DNA of 64,000 bases from a bacterium HR29 (GTDB taxonomy: Bacteria > Chloroflexota > Dehalococcoidia > Tepidiformales > Tepidiformaceae), in contig BEIF01000004.1 in NCBI GenBank assembly GCA_002898215.1, positions 1 through 64,000 on the forward strand, in the 5' to 3' direction. The notes below the pieces were generated by a model that was given only the letters and a program-made list of their open reading frames with translations, searched no databases and was not told where the DNA came from. Every line of letters starts with the position of its first letter. Position 1 is the stretch's first letter. Both the position numbers and the translations under genes were made by a program. This document shows, piece after piece, positions 18,651-28,569 of this stretch.

Positions 18651-20423
18651 GTGAGGCGTGCTCGTGGCGGGAGCTCCCTGGGGTGGCGGTTCCTCTTCGC
18701 CACCGCCGTGCTGGCGAACGTCGCCGCTGCCGCGTACCTCGCAGCGGCCGTGGTCGGCAGGTCGAGCTCAGCCGAAACCGCGATACCAGCCGAGCCGTCG
18801 CCTACGGCCGAGTCGGGGCCGCTCCGCTACGCTGGCGCGCTCCCCGCCACCGTCCGCGCACGGCTGCCGGAGCGTTTCGAGCCCGCCGGGCCCGGCGAAC
18901 CCGCCGACCTGGCGTTCGTGCGGGTCGCCAGCCCCGACGGGGTCGTCGCGCGATGGTTCGTGCCCGTCTCGGCCTGGGGTACCGGGGTGCAGAGCCTCAC
19001 CCTCGACCAGCTCCGGGCACTGGCCGCTGGACGGATCGCGGATTGGTCGGAGGCGGGCGGGCTCGGCGGTTCGCCGCGATTCGCGGCGGTGGCGAGCGAC
19101 GCGGAGACCATCACCGCCTGGCTCGGCGGCGAGCCCGAGCTGTTCGAGGATTACGAAGCGCTCTTCGCCGCGCTCTCGCCCGGCTCGGGCCGCTGGGCGC
19201 TCGTCCCACTGGAAGAGCTCCGGCCAGCGGCAGCCGTGCTGCAGGTCGAGGGGCGGGACGTGTGGGACCCCGCCGCCGCGGCTCGTTGGCCGTTCGCCGA
19301 GCGCTGGCGCGCCCTTCCGTTCACGGAGCGGGGCGAAGCGGCAGCCGCTGCGGCGGCCGCCGCTATCGCCGCGGCACCGCCGGAGGCTGTTCGGGTCGTC
19401 GCGACAGGCGACATCCTTCAGACTCGGTGTACCCTGGCGCGCATCGAGGGCCTCGGCGACTGGCGTGCCCCGCTGGCCACGCCGCTCGGGGCGTTCCTAG
19501 CGGGGGCTGACCTGACCATCGGTTCGCTCGACACGAGCGTTCAGGACTTCGCCGAGCCTTTTCGCTGTGTGGCCACCACGAACCTCACCTCGCCACCGGA
19601 GACCCTCCAAGCGCTGCAGGAGGCCGGCTTCGACGTGCTGACGGTGGCCACGAACCACACCTTCGACTGCGGCACCGCCGGCGCGTGCGGCCCTCGAGCG
19701 TTCCTGCGGACCCTCGAGCTGGTGCAAGCGGCAGGAATCCGGACCGTCGGGGGCGGGCGGAACCTGGCCGAAGCGCTGGCACCGGCCGTCTTCGACGTCC
19801 GCGGTACGCGCATCGCGGTCCTCGGTTTCGACGACATCGCCGCCGGCCCACCGAACGAGAACGCCGCCGGCGCCAATTCCCCGGGCACGGCTCCGATGGA
19901 CGACTCGTACGAGGAAGAGCGCGAACTCGGGTATCCGGCCTTCTACGCCCCGGCGGAACTGCTCGGCGTTTCCCGGCTGCAGGCGCAGGTGGCAGCGGCG
20001 AAGGCCCAGGCCGACATCGTGATCGTCCTCCTCCAATCCGGGACGGAGGATACACACGACCCCAGTCCACGGAGCATCAAGGCGGCACGGGCCGCGATCG
20101 ATGCCGGTGCCGACCTGGTGGTGGGAAACCAGGCGCACTGGGTTCAGGCCATCGAAACGCGCGGCAGCGGCTTCATCGCCTACGCGCTGGGAAACTTCAT
20201 CTTCGACCAGGTCCACACCATCGAGCACCAGCAGGGAGTCTTGCTGGAAGCCTTCCTCCTCGCCGGCCGTCTGGCGGGGGTGCGTCTCCACCCGTACCGG
20301 ATCATGGAGCAATACCGGCCCGAGTTCGTCGGGGTCGAGGAGCGGCTGAAAATCCTCGAGGACGTCTTCGGTGCGACGGCGCGTCTACCCGGGGAGAGTG
20401 ACAACCGAGGGCTCCGCCGATAA
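18651..20423 (+). CDS. CapA-like metallophosphatase-fold protein with N-terminal substrate-binding-like domain
   Basis: The 590-residue protein has one N-terminal membrane anchor or uncleaved signal (about 10-35). A domain of about 200 residues resembling a periplasmic phosphate-binding fold follows (SLTLDQLRALAAGRIADWSEAGG near 120). A CapA/PgsA domain runs from about 245 to the end. The CapA metal motifs are VVATGDIL, TVATNHTFDCG and VGNQAHWVQ. CapA proteins act outside the cell in poly-gamma-glutamate export or related envelope work. No capB or capC is nearby, so the substrate is open. The GTG at 18651 has AAGGA upstream. Confidence 0.82.
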   Translation: MRRARGGSSLGWRFLFATAVLANVAAAAYLAAAVVGRSSSAETAIPAEPSPTAESGPLRYAGALPATVRARLPERFEPAGPGEPADLAFVRVASPDGVVARWFVPVSAWGTGVQSLTLDQLRALAAGRIADWSEAGGLGGSPRFAAVASDAETITAWLGGEPELFEDYEALFAALSPGSGRWALVPLEELRPAAAVLQVEGRDVWDPAAAARWPFAERWRALPFTERGEAAAAAAAAAIAAAPPEAVRVVATGDILQTRCTLARIEGLGDWRAPLATPLGAFLAGADLTIGSLDTSVQDFAEPFRCVATTNLTSPPETLQALQEAGFDVLTVATNHTFDCGTAGACGPRAFLRTLELVQAAGIRTVGGGRNLAEALAPAVFDVRGTRIAVLGFDDIAAGPPNENAAGANSPGTAPMDDSYEEERELGYPAFYAPAELLGVSRLQAQVAAAKAQADIVIVLLQSGTEDTHDPSPRSIKAARAAIDAGADLVVGNQAHWVQAIETRGSGFIAYALGNFIFDQVHTIEHQQGVLLEAFLLAGRLAGVRLHPYRIMEQYRPEFVGVEERLKILEDVFGATARLPGESDNRGLRR

Positions 20424-20459
20424 TAGAAGGGAGGGAGTTCCAGACAGAGGGCGCAGGCG

Positions 20460-21284
20460 ATGGTTCAGAGCGAACGGATCGCCGCCGGCGTGGCCGAGCT
20501 CCGGGAGACGATCCGCGCCAACGACGGCGAGAACGTGGCGACCTGGAGCTTCGAGCGCCGCGTCGACGAGCTGATTTCGGCTTTCTACGACGACATCGAC
20601 ACGCTCATCACGCTGCGGTTGGGGGACATCCTCGACCTGTTCCTCATCAAGGTGCTGTACGTGAAGCGGAGGAGCCGCGATTACGCCACCCTCGAGTACC
20701 TCGGCCGCATGCTGGAGCGTTACCTGCGCGCGAGCGAGCTCATCCTGGGCGGGAAGAGTCGCGGCTTCACGGCCTATCTCTCGGACCTGATGGAGGAGAC
20801 GGCCCATCCTTCCGGGGCCTTCCAGAACCTGTTCGAGGCGTACCGGAAGTACGGCGACAACGCGCTCTTCATCGCGGGCATCTTTCCCGCCAGCCTCGGC
20901 CGGCGGCGGCGCGGCGGCTGGCTCGGCGGCGCTCCCTTCGTGGACCGCTCCTACTTCACGACGATGGGACGGCGGTACTACGAGCTGGCCGCCAACCATG
21001 AACTGGCCGAGTGGGCACAGCTGCGGGATACGCTGCTGCGCCTCGCGCGGTACTTCGACGTCTACGTCGACGCTCTCAACGAGATGAGCGCCCGCTACGT
21101 GATGGGCATGGACATGCGCATCATCGCCGACAAGATGCTCGACGCGTTCAACCGGTACCGGCGCACGCGCGACCCGCGCGAGCTGGAGCTGGCGCGGAAG
21201 TACGCGGCGTTGATGAAGCTGGATGCCCGGCAGTGGCCGGCGCTCGACGCCGTGGCCGGAGCTGCCCCCGCCGATGCGCTCTAG
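20460..21284 (+). CDS. Conserved-looking protein of unknown function, mostly helical
   Basis: I do not recognise this 274-residue protein. It is rich in charged and aromatic residues and appears wholly helical, with no signal peptide or membrane segment. A short Arg/Gly stretch (RRRRGGWLGG, about 151-160) interrupts the helices. The ATG at 20460 has AGGGAGGGAG upstream. It lies 36 bases after the CapA-like gene, so co-transcription is likely. Its TAG stop shares a CTAG palindrome with the convergent oxidoreductase. Codon use matches its neighbours. Confidence 0.75.
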   Translation: MVQSERIAAGVAELRETIRANDGENVATWSFERRVDELISAFYDDIDTLITLRLGDILDLFLIKVLYVKRRSRDYATLEYLGRMLERYLRASELILGGKSRGFTAYLSDLMEETAHPSGAFQNLFEAYRKYGDNALFIAGIFPASLGRRRRGGWLGGAPFVDRSYFTTMGRRYYELAANHELAEWAQLRDTLLRLARYFDVYVDALNEMSARYVMGMDMRIIADKMLDAFNRYRRTRDPRELELARKYAALMKLDARQWPALDAVAGAAPADAL

Positions 21285-22186
21285 GAGCGAGCCGGCGCGC
21301 GGTGGAGCCCAGGCAAGTAGTCGCGGCCGAAGCGGGCGATGACCTCCTCCGCCTGGTGGTAGGCCCGGGGATCGATGAGACAGATCGCGTGGCGGACGCC
21401 GCGGCGGGCCAGCGCCTCAAGCTGTTGGGCCGCGGCCTCCATCGAGTCGGGCCCGATCACACCCGCGCCTTCGAGCGCGAGCACGAGGGCGTCGGGGTCG
21501 CGGCCATGCTGCCGAGCCGTTTCGCGGGCGAGGGCGAACCGCGCCTCGAGGTCGGGCAGGCTCTTGGCCGTCGCCAACCAGCCGTCCGCGTACCGTCCGA
21601 CGCGGCGGAGCTGGCCCTCGCTTTCGCCCCCAAGCCAGATGGGAATCGAGCCGTTCGCCGGCTTGGGGTTGCAGGTCCAGTCGACGCACTCGTAGAACTC
21701 GCCGCGAAACTGCACCCACTCCTCGGTCCACAAGGCGCGAACGAGCTGGAGCCACTCCTCGGTTCGCTTGCCGCGCCGTTCGAAGGGGACGCCGAGCACC
21801 TGGAACTCTTCCTTCCACCACCCGACCCCGCCCCCGAGGATCAGCCGGCCGCCGCTGAGATGGTCGATGGTCGCGAGGATCTTCGCGTGGAGGACGGGAT
21901 GCCGCATCGGGAGCACGAGAACGCTCGTGCCGAGCCGGATGCGGTTGGTGACGGCGGCGAGGAAGGCGAGGAGCGTAAGCGGCTCGAGGAAGTCGAGCGT
22001 CGGGCGAAAGCCGAGCCGACCGTCGGGCGAATACGGGTAGGCCGAGCCCTGCTCCTTGCGGATCACGACGTGGTCGAAGACCCAGAGCCCGTCGAAGCCA
22101 GCGTCCTCCGCGGCGCGGGCGAAGCGCTCGATGACCTCGCGGCGGGCGAACGGACCCACCTGGGGGACGTGAAGTCCGACCTCCAT
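21281..22186 (-). CDS. LLM class F420-type oxidoreductase
   Basis: The 301-residue protein has the bacterial luciferase-like TIM barrel. Typical stretches are GLHVPQVGPFARREVIERFARAAEDAGFDGLWVFDHV, LEPLTLLAFLAAVTNRIRLGTSVLVLPMRHP and the GRLILGGGVGWWKEEF loop near 100-115. Members with this pattern usually use coenzyme F420 for hydride transfer. The substrate cannot be told. The ATG at 22186 is six bases after GGAGGT, which decides against the longer start. The 3' end overlaps the upstream gene by four bases, tail to tail. Confidence 0.85.
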   Translation of the reverse strand: MEVGLHVPQVGPFARREVIERFARAAEDAGFDGLWVFDHVVIRKEQGSAYPYSPDGRLGFRPTLDFLEPLTLLAFLAAVTNRIRLGTSVLVLPMRHPVLHAKILATIDHLSGGRLILGGGVGWWKEEFQVLGVPFERRGKRTEEWLQLVRALWTEEWVQFRGEFYECVDWTCNPKPANGSIPIWLGGESEGQLRRVGRYADGWLATAKSLPDLEARFALARETARQHGRDPDALVLALEGAGVIGPDSMEAAAQQLEALARRGVRHAICLIDPRAYHQAEEVIARFGRDYLPGLHRAPARS

Positions 22187-22254
22187 GCTGCACCTCCGGC
22201 GTTGCGGAGGCATGGTAGCGGAGGCGGCCCCTTCCGGGAACGGCGGCGTTCCGT

Positions 22255-23214
22255 TCAGCCGGCGCGCTGGCGGGGCCCTGTCCCCTCGTCTCGAAGGATG
22301 TCGGAGCCGGGCGCGGCGTCGCTGCGGGGGGGCCGCTGGAGTTCACGCCGGAGAAGCTGCCGGTAGAGCTGGGCGTGGCGGAACGCCGCAGCCTCGGCAT
22401 CGAAGACGACGCGCGCCCGCGCCCGGGCGAGCGCCGGCGAGAGGAGGTCGAGATGCTCGAGGCTCTGCGCAGCGGATTGCGCGCTGGGGCACACCCAGCC
22501 GGATTCGCCGTGGACGACGAGCTCGGCGATAGGCGTGCCTTCGAAGGCGATCACTGGGGTGCCGCAGGCGAGAGCGGTTACCGCCGCCATGTCGAACCCG
22601 CGGCGCCCGAAGGAGAGGTAGGCCGCCGCCGACCAGATGGCGGAGGGGAACGAAGAGGGACCGAGGCGCTCGACGCGGAGCCACCCGCCCTGTTCGCCGA
22701 TCCGGATCGCCGCGCCACAGCTTTCGCTCAACTGTGCTTCGGGGCCCAAGACGACGACGAGCCGGCGCTCCTGACGGGTGGCGACGGCGATGGCCGCGCC
22801 GAGGGCGTACTCGTCCCGGCCATCGAAGCTGAAGGCGAGGTGGTCTCCCTGGTCGCGGTCGGCGGGGATGAGCGACATGTCGACCGCGGGTGGGATGACG
22901 GCGATGGCGCGGAGCCCGTCGCTCTGATGCTGGCGGTAGGTGAGGGCGATGAAGCGGCTCGGGGGCGCCTCCTCGTCGTACCGGGTGGCGAGCGTGAGGT
23001 CCGCGCGCGGCCGTGGGCCAGGAATGACGCCGTGGAGGTGGAGGACGTCGTAGCTGCGGCCGACGAAGGCAGGGAGCCGCTGCGCCTCGATGAGCTCCAC
23101 CTCATGGCCGAGCTCGCGGAGCGCCGGGACCAGCCACGCCGTGTTGGCGGCCACGGCCGAGAGGAAGGGGTTGCGGCTGCGCAGGTCAGCGACGTGGGCG
23201 ATGCGGAGCGCCAT
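22255..23214 (-). CDS. Glycosyltransferase family 4-like protein under CIRCE control
   Basis: The 319-residue protein has a GT-B-like layout. The N-terminal half begins IAHVADLRSRNPFLSAVAANTAWLVPALRELGHEVELIEA. The C-terminal half carries LACGTPVIAFEGTPIAELVVHGESGWVC (about 220-250), the donor-sugar signature of GT4 enzymes. The acceptor is unknown. The ATG at 23214 follows GGAGGAGG. A full CIRCE operator and a promoter lie 20 to 75 bases upstream, so HrcA should repress it independently of dnaK. No other glycosylation gene is adjacent. Confidence 0.78.
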   Translation of the reverse strand: MALRIAHVADLRSRNPFLSAVAANTAWLVPALRELGHEVELIEAQRLPAFVGRSYDVLHLHGVIPGPRPRADLTLATRYDEEAPPSRFIALTYRQHQSDGLRAIAVIPPAVDMSLIPADRDQGDHLAFSFDGRDEYALGAAIAVATRQERRLVVVLGPEAQLSESCGAAIRIGEQGGWLRVERLGPSSFPSAIWSAAAYLSFGRRGFDMAAVTALACGTPVIAFEGTPIAELVVHGESGWVCPSAQSAAQSLEHLDLLSPALARARARVVFDAEAAAFRHAQLYRQLLRRELQRPPRSDAAPGSDILRDEGTGPRQRAG

Positions 23215-23234
23215 CGCAGGAACCTCCTCCGGTC

Positions 23235-23261
23235 TTAGCACTCTCGCCTCCCGAGTGCTAA
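23235..23261 (-). promoter_or_regulatory. CIRCE operator (HrcA site) before the glycosyltransferase gene
   Basis: TTAGCACTC (23235-23243), nine spacer bases and GAGTGCTAA (23253-23261) form a perfect CIRCE, the binding site of the heat-shock repressor HrcA. Its outer edge overlaps the -10 of the promoter at 23260-23287. It begins 20 bases before the start codon. Confidence 0.95.
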
Positions 23262-23287
23262 TGTACGCCGGCCAGGGCGGCCGTCAA
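23260..23287 (-). promoter_or_regulatory. Promoter of the glycosyltransferase gene
   Basis: On the complement, TTGACG (23282-23287) and TACATT (23260-23265) are 16 bases apart. The -10 shares its last two bases with the CIRCE, so bound HrcA would block polymerase. The -35 abuts the hairpin that follows dnaK. Confidence 0.75.
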
Positions 23288-23318
23288 GCGGGCCGCCCCG
23301 TCGTCGGGGCGGCCCGCT
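23287..23318 (-). terminator. Hairpin after dnaK, terminator-like
   Basis: AGCGGGCCGCCCCG (23287-23300) pairs perfectly with its complement at 23305-23318 across a four-base loop, giving 14 pairs. There is no T-run, so it may end dnaK transcription inefficiently or stabilise its 3' end. It starts 16 bases after the dnaK stop. Confidence 0.65.
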
Positions 23319-23334
23319 GGCAGGGAGGCAGCGG

Positions 23335-25221
<1,887 letters not shown>

Positions 25222-25244
25222 TCTTCATCCTCCTCGGGTTGCGT

Positions 25245-25835
25245 TCAGTTCGTTTCTTCGGGCGCGGAGCCTCCGGGAGGCTGGCCGTTCCCGACGATGA
25301 CGAGGGCCGGGCGCAGGACCTTATCGCCCAGCCGATATCCCTTCTGTAACACGTGGACGACCTTCCCCTCCTCGCCGGGCTCCTGGGCCACGGCCTCGTG
25401 GATGGTGGGGTCGAAGGCCTCCCCTGCAGCGGCGATCTCGGTCACGCCCATCGATTCGAGCAGGGCCTTGAACTTGCGGTGGATGGCGATAATGCCCTGC
25501 ACCCAGCTCAGCCCCGCGAGGTGGGCATCGACGCTCTCCACGGCGCGGTCGAGGTCATCGAAGACGGGGAGGAGGTTGATGGCGAGGGCAGCGTTGGCAA
25601 GCTTCGCCGCCTCCGAGCGCTCCTGCTCCACGCGCCGCTTGTAGTTGATGAAGTCGGCGGCGCTCCGCTGCCAGTTCCGGAAGTACGTCTCGGCGCGCTC
25701 TCGCTCGGCGGCGAGCTGTTCTTCGAGGGACAGCTCGCGCTCCTCCGTCTCGGGCCTGCCTTCGCCCGGGCCATTCCCCTCGGGAGGAGGGGTCGTTTCG
25801 TTCGCGACCAGTTCGTCGTCGCGCTGCGCGGTCAT
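25245..25835 (-). CDS. grpE: Nucleotide exchange factor GrpE
   Basis: The 196-residue protein is GrpE, which releases ADP from DnaK. It has an acidic, disordered N-terminus (about 1-40) and a long helix. The core signature RNWQRSAADFINYKRRVEQER is at about 53-73, and the beta-domain ending EVAQEPGEEGKVVHVLQKGYRLGDKVLRPALVIV is clear. It starts four bases after the hrcA stop, so translation is probably coupled. Confidence 0.97.
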   Translation of the reverse strand: MTAQRDDELVANETTPPPEGNGPGEGRPETEERELSLEEQLAAERERAETYFRNWQRSAADFINYKRRVEQERSEAAKLANAALAINLLPVFDDLDRAVESVDAHLAGLSWVQGIIAIHRKFKALLESMGVTEIAAAGEAFDPTIHEAVAQEPGEEGKVVHVLQKGYRLGDKVLRPALVIVGNGQPPGGSAPEETN

Positions 25836-25838
25836 ACG

Positions 25839-26873
25839 TCAATCACCCCCGTAGAAGGTGCGGATGAGCTGGGTAAGGACGTCGCGGATGTAGCGCACGT
25901 GAGCGACGGTATCGGCGTACGCCATGCGCGTCGGTCCGAGCACGCCGACGATGCCCGCGACACCGCCCTCCACGCCGTAGCGCGCCAGAACGAAACTCAT
26001 CTCCTGGTAGGGGCCCTCGCGGTTTTCGTCGCCGATGACAACGGCCACGCTTTCGGGGGCCAAGCTCTCCACCGGGAGGGCCCTCCGCAGCTCCCGCCCT
26101 TCGACGGCCGCCAGGGTGTCCAGCACGCGGTCGGAGTCCTCGAACTCCGGCTGGCGAAGCATCTCGCGGACGCCTTCGACGACGATGTCATCGAGGCCTT
26201 CCCGTTCGAGGCTGCGGAGAAGGTCGGTGAGCTCAGCCAGGACCGCCGCTTCCACCGAGAGCTGGTCGCCAGGGCGGACCTGGGGAGCGGGGATCTCGTG
26301 CCAGCGGCGCCCGCGAAGCTCGACGTTCAGCCGGTTCGCCAGAAGGGTGAGGCTTTCCTGGTCCACCGACTCGTCGAACTCGATGACGCGCTGGTGGACG
26401 GCGGCGTCGGCGGTAACCACCACCAGCAGGGCGCGCCGTTCGCCCAGCTCGACGAGCTGCATGTTCTTGAAGAAGACCTCGCGGAGCCGGGGCTCGGTGA
26501 CGAGGGCGGTGTTGCCCAGGGCGCGGGCGAGCACCGTCGCGGCGAGGCTCGTCCACTCTTCGATACGGCGCGCTGCCTGATGGAACTGGTGGAGGATGCG
26601 CGCGCGCTCCTCCGCCGAGAGCGGCTTCTCGCGCATCAACGAACCCACGTAGTAGCGGTAGCCGCGGTTACTAGGGATGCGGCCCGCTGAGGTGTGGGGA
26701 TGCGTGATGAAGCCCTCGATCTCCAGCGCCTGCATCTCGTTCCGGACGGTAGCGCTGGAGAGCGGCAGATTATGCCGCTGCACCAGCGCCTGCGAGCCCA
26801 CCGGCTGGGCGCTGTCGACGTAGTCGTCGATGATGAGAGCCAGGATCCGAGCGCGCCGCTCTGATAACACCAT
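25839..26873 (-). CDS. hrcA: Heat-inducible transcription repressor HrcA
   Basis: HrcA binds CIRCE operators and represses chaperone genes when not heat-stressed. The 344-residue protein has the N-terminal winged helix (MVLSERRARILALIIDDYVDSAQPVGSQ, then LSSATVRNEMQALEIEGFI) and the GAF-like and dimerisation parts. The ATG at 26873 is preferred over a TTG six bases upstream because GAGGA is correctly spaced for it. CIRCE lies 22 bases upstream, so it represses itself. A second CIRCE in this window lies before a glycosyltransferase. Confidence 0.96.
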   Translation of the reverse strand: MVLSERRARILALIIDDYVDSAQPVGSQALVQRHNLPLSSATVRNEMQALEIEGFITHPHTSAGRIPSNRGYRYYVGSLMREKPLSAEERARILHQFHQAARRIEEWTSLAATVLARALGNTALVTEPRLREVFFKNMQLVELGERRALLVVVTADAAVHQRVIEFDESVDQESLTLLANRLNVELRGRRWHEIPAPQVRPGDQLSVEAAVLAELTDLLRSLEREGLDDIVVEGVREMLRQPEFEDSDRVLDTLAAVEGRELRRALPVESLAPESVAVVIGDENREGPYQEMSFVLARYGVEGGVAGIVGVLGPTRMAYADTVAHVRYIRDVLTQLIRTFYGGD

Positions 26874-26894
26874 TATCAAGTCCTCGACCAGATC

Positions 26895-26921
26895 TTAGCA
26901 CTCAATCACGCGGAGTGCTAA
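26895..26921 (-). promoter_or_regulatory. CIRCE operator (HrcA site) before hrcA-grpE-dnaK
   Basis: TTAGCACTC (26895-26903), nine spacer bases and GAGTGCTAA (26913-26921) form a perfect CIRCE, 22 bases before the hrcA start. It lies downstream of the -10, where HrcA binding would block the start of transcription. Confidence 0.96.
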
Positions 26922-26932
26922 GCCCTGCTCCG

Positions 26933-26962
26933 AGCGTACCCTAGGCCGCCGACCCCAGGCAA
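26933..26962 (-). promoter_or_regulatory. Promoter of hrcA-grpE-dnaK
   Basis: On the complement, TTGCCT (26957-26962) and TACGCT (26933-26938) are 18 bases apart. The spacing is acceptable and the start would fall at the edge of the CIRCE. Confidence 0.55.
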
Positions 26963-27033
26963 GCGGACCGGCCCTGGCGGCAGCCCCCGTGGGCGTGCCA
27001 GAATTCCGTTCAGCTCCTCCAGGAGGTTCGGGG

Positions 27034-27804
27034 ATGCCGACCGTGCTTTCGGCCGGGGTTCCGATTCGCTTCGTGGACGAGGGCACAGGACCGGCTATCG
27101 TGCTCGTCCACGGCTTTGCGAGCAGCCTCACGGGAAACTGGCGGGCCACCGGCGTGATCGCCGCGCTGGTCGGGGCCGGGCGCAGGGTGGTGGCGCTCGA
27201 CTGCCGCGGCCACGGCGAGAGCGGCAAACCGCACGACCCCGCAGCCTACGCCGGAACGGCGATGGCCGACGACGTCATCGCCGTTCTCGACCACCTCGCC
27301 ATTCCGGAAGCCGACATCATGGGGTACTCGATGGGCGGCTTCCTCACCGCCTCCCTCCTGGTTCGGCACCCGAGCCGGTTCCGCAGCGCCATCCTCGCTG
27401 GCGTCGGCGACATGGTGAACCAAGGAGGCCCCGACCCCGAGCGCGGTGAGCGGATCGCCGAGGCGCTGCTCGCCCCATCGGCCGAGGCCGTGACAGACCC
27501 CGTAGCCCGCACCTTCCGCCGCTTCGCCGAGCGGAACGGCAACGACCTGGTAGCCCTCGCGGCTCTGCAGCGGGCAGAACGGTTCCGCTACGACCCCGCG
27601 CGGTTGGCCGACGTGCGTATCCCCGTGATGGTGTTGGTGGGCCGCGAGGACGCCCTCGCCCAAACGGCCGACCGTTTGGCGGCCCGCCTGCCCAACGCCC
27701 GCCTCCGCACCGTGCCCGGCGACCACCTCACGGCCGTGAACGCCGACTTCATCCGAGAGGTCCTCGCTTTCCTCGACGAGGTCTCCCCGGTCGCACGACC
27801 CTAG
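27034..27804 (+). CDS. Alpha/beta hydrolase
   Basis: The 256-residue protein is a compact alpha/beta hydrolase. The oxyanion segment LVHGFASS is near residue 30. The nucleophile serine is in GYSMGG (about 105), the acid in VGREDAL (about 206) and the histidine in PGDHLTA (about 230). The lid is short. The substrate (ester, lactone or epoxide-like) cannot be determined. The ATG at 27034 follows CAGGAGGTTCGGGG, which rules out the longer start. It is divergent from hrcA. Confidence 0.88.
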   Translation: MPTVLSAGVPIRFVDEGTGPAIVLVHGFASSLTGNWRATGVIAALVGAGRRVVALDCRGHGESGKPHDPAAYAGTAMADDVIAVLDHLAIPEADIMGYSMGGFLTASLLVRHPSRFRSAILAGVGDMVNQGGPDPERGERIAEALLAPSAEAVTDPVARTFRRFAERNGNDLVALAALQRAERFRYDPARLADVRIPVMVLVGREDALAQTADRLAARLPNARLRTVPGDHLTAVNADFIREVLAFLDEVSPVARP

Positions 27805-27812
27805 GTTTCCGC

Positions 27813-27842
27813 TTGCGCAGGATGGCATACCTCTTGTAAGCT
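27813..27842 (+). promoter_or_regulatory. Promoter of the YceI gene
   Basis: TTGCGC (27813-27818) and TAAGCT (27837-27842) are 18 bases apart. An inverted repeat GCTGCT/AGCAGC (27840-27845 and 27857-27862) overlaps the -10 and could be an operator or a leader hairpin. Confidence 0.5.
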
Positions 27843-27879
27843 GCTAACGAACGATAAGCAGCAAGGAGGAGATGCCCCG

Positions 27880-28422
27880 ATGTGGAAGCTCGACAAGGCG
27901 CACACGAACGCCGCCTTCGCAGTCAAGCACATGCTCGTGACCACTGTCCGCGGCCGCTTCACGAACGTCGACGCGGAGGTGGAGATCGACGAGAAGGACC
28001 TCACGAAGTCGCGTGCGACGGTGACCATCGATGTCGCCTCCATCGATACCGGCGAACCGCAGCGCGATGCCCATCTGCGTTCGGCCGACTTCTTCGATGT
28101 CGAGAAGTACCCGAAGATGACGTTCGTCACGCGCAGCATCGAGCGGGTGGGCGAGGGGAAGTATCGGATTACCGGCGACCTCACCATCAAGGACGTCACG
28201 AAGCCCGTCACCTTCGAAGCCGAGGTCGCGGGTCCGGCGAAGAACCCTTGGGGTATGGAAGTGATCGGCATCGCGGCCGAGGCCAAGGTGAACCGAAAGG
28301 ACTGGGGGCTCACCTGGAACGCGCCCCTCGAATTCGGCGGTTGGCTCATCGGCGACGAGGTGAGGCTGAACTTCGACGCTGAGCTCGTGAAGCAGCCGGC
28401 GGAGGTCGCCGCGGGCAATTGA
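27880..28422 (+). CDS. YceI family protein (lipocalin-like barrel)
   Basis: The 180-residue protein belongs to YceI, a barrel that binds polyisoprenoid or other lipids. Family motifs are MWKLDKAHTNAAFAVKHML (1-19), RGRFTNVDAEVEID, KSRATVTIDVASIDTG, DAHLRSADFFDVEKYPKMTF (about 65-84) and the closing LTIKDVTKPVTFEAEV. No signal peptide is present, unlike E. coli YceI, so it is cytoplasmic here. AAGGAGG precedes the ATG. It is monocistronic: its own promoter precedes it and a terminator follows. Confidence 0.93.
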   Translation: MWKLDKAHTNAAFAVKHMLVTTVRGRFTNVDAEVEIDEKDLTKSRATVTIDVASIDTGEPQRDAHLRSADFFDVEKYPKMTFVTRSIERVGEGKYRITGDLTIKDVTKPVTFEAEVAGPAKNPWGMEVIGIAAEAKVNRKDWGLTWNAPLEFGGWLIGDEVRLNFDAELVKQPAEVAAGN

Positions 28423-28463
28423 CCCGAGCGCTTCACGTACGGCGCCACGCGGACGACGGCACC

Positions 28464-28485
28464 GGGGCCCCGAAAGGGGCCCCTT
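28464..28485 (+). terminator. Terminator after the YceI gene
   Basis: GGGGCCCC (28464-28471), a GAAA tetraloop and GGGGCCCC (28476-28483) form an eight-pair hairpin followed by TT. It lies 41 bases after the YceI stop. Confidence 0.7.
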
Positions 28486-28569
28486 CTCCATTGGCCCGCG
28501 AGCGGGGAACGCCTTCTCGCCGGCAGCAGCGGTCCACCTGGCGACGCTAACGTGGGCGGTTCGCGCCCG

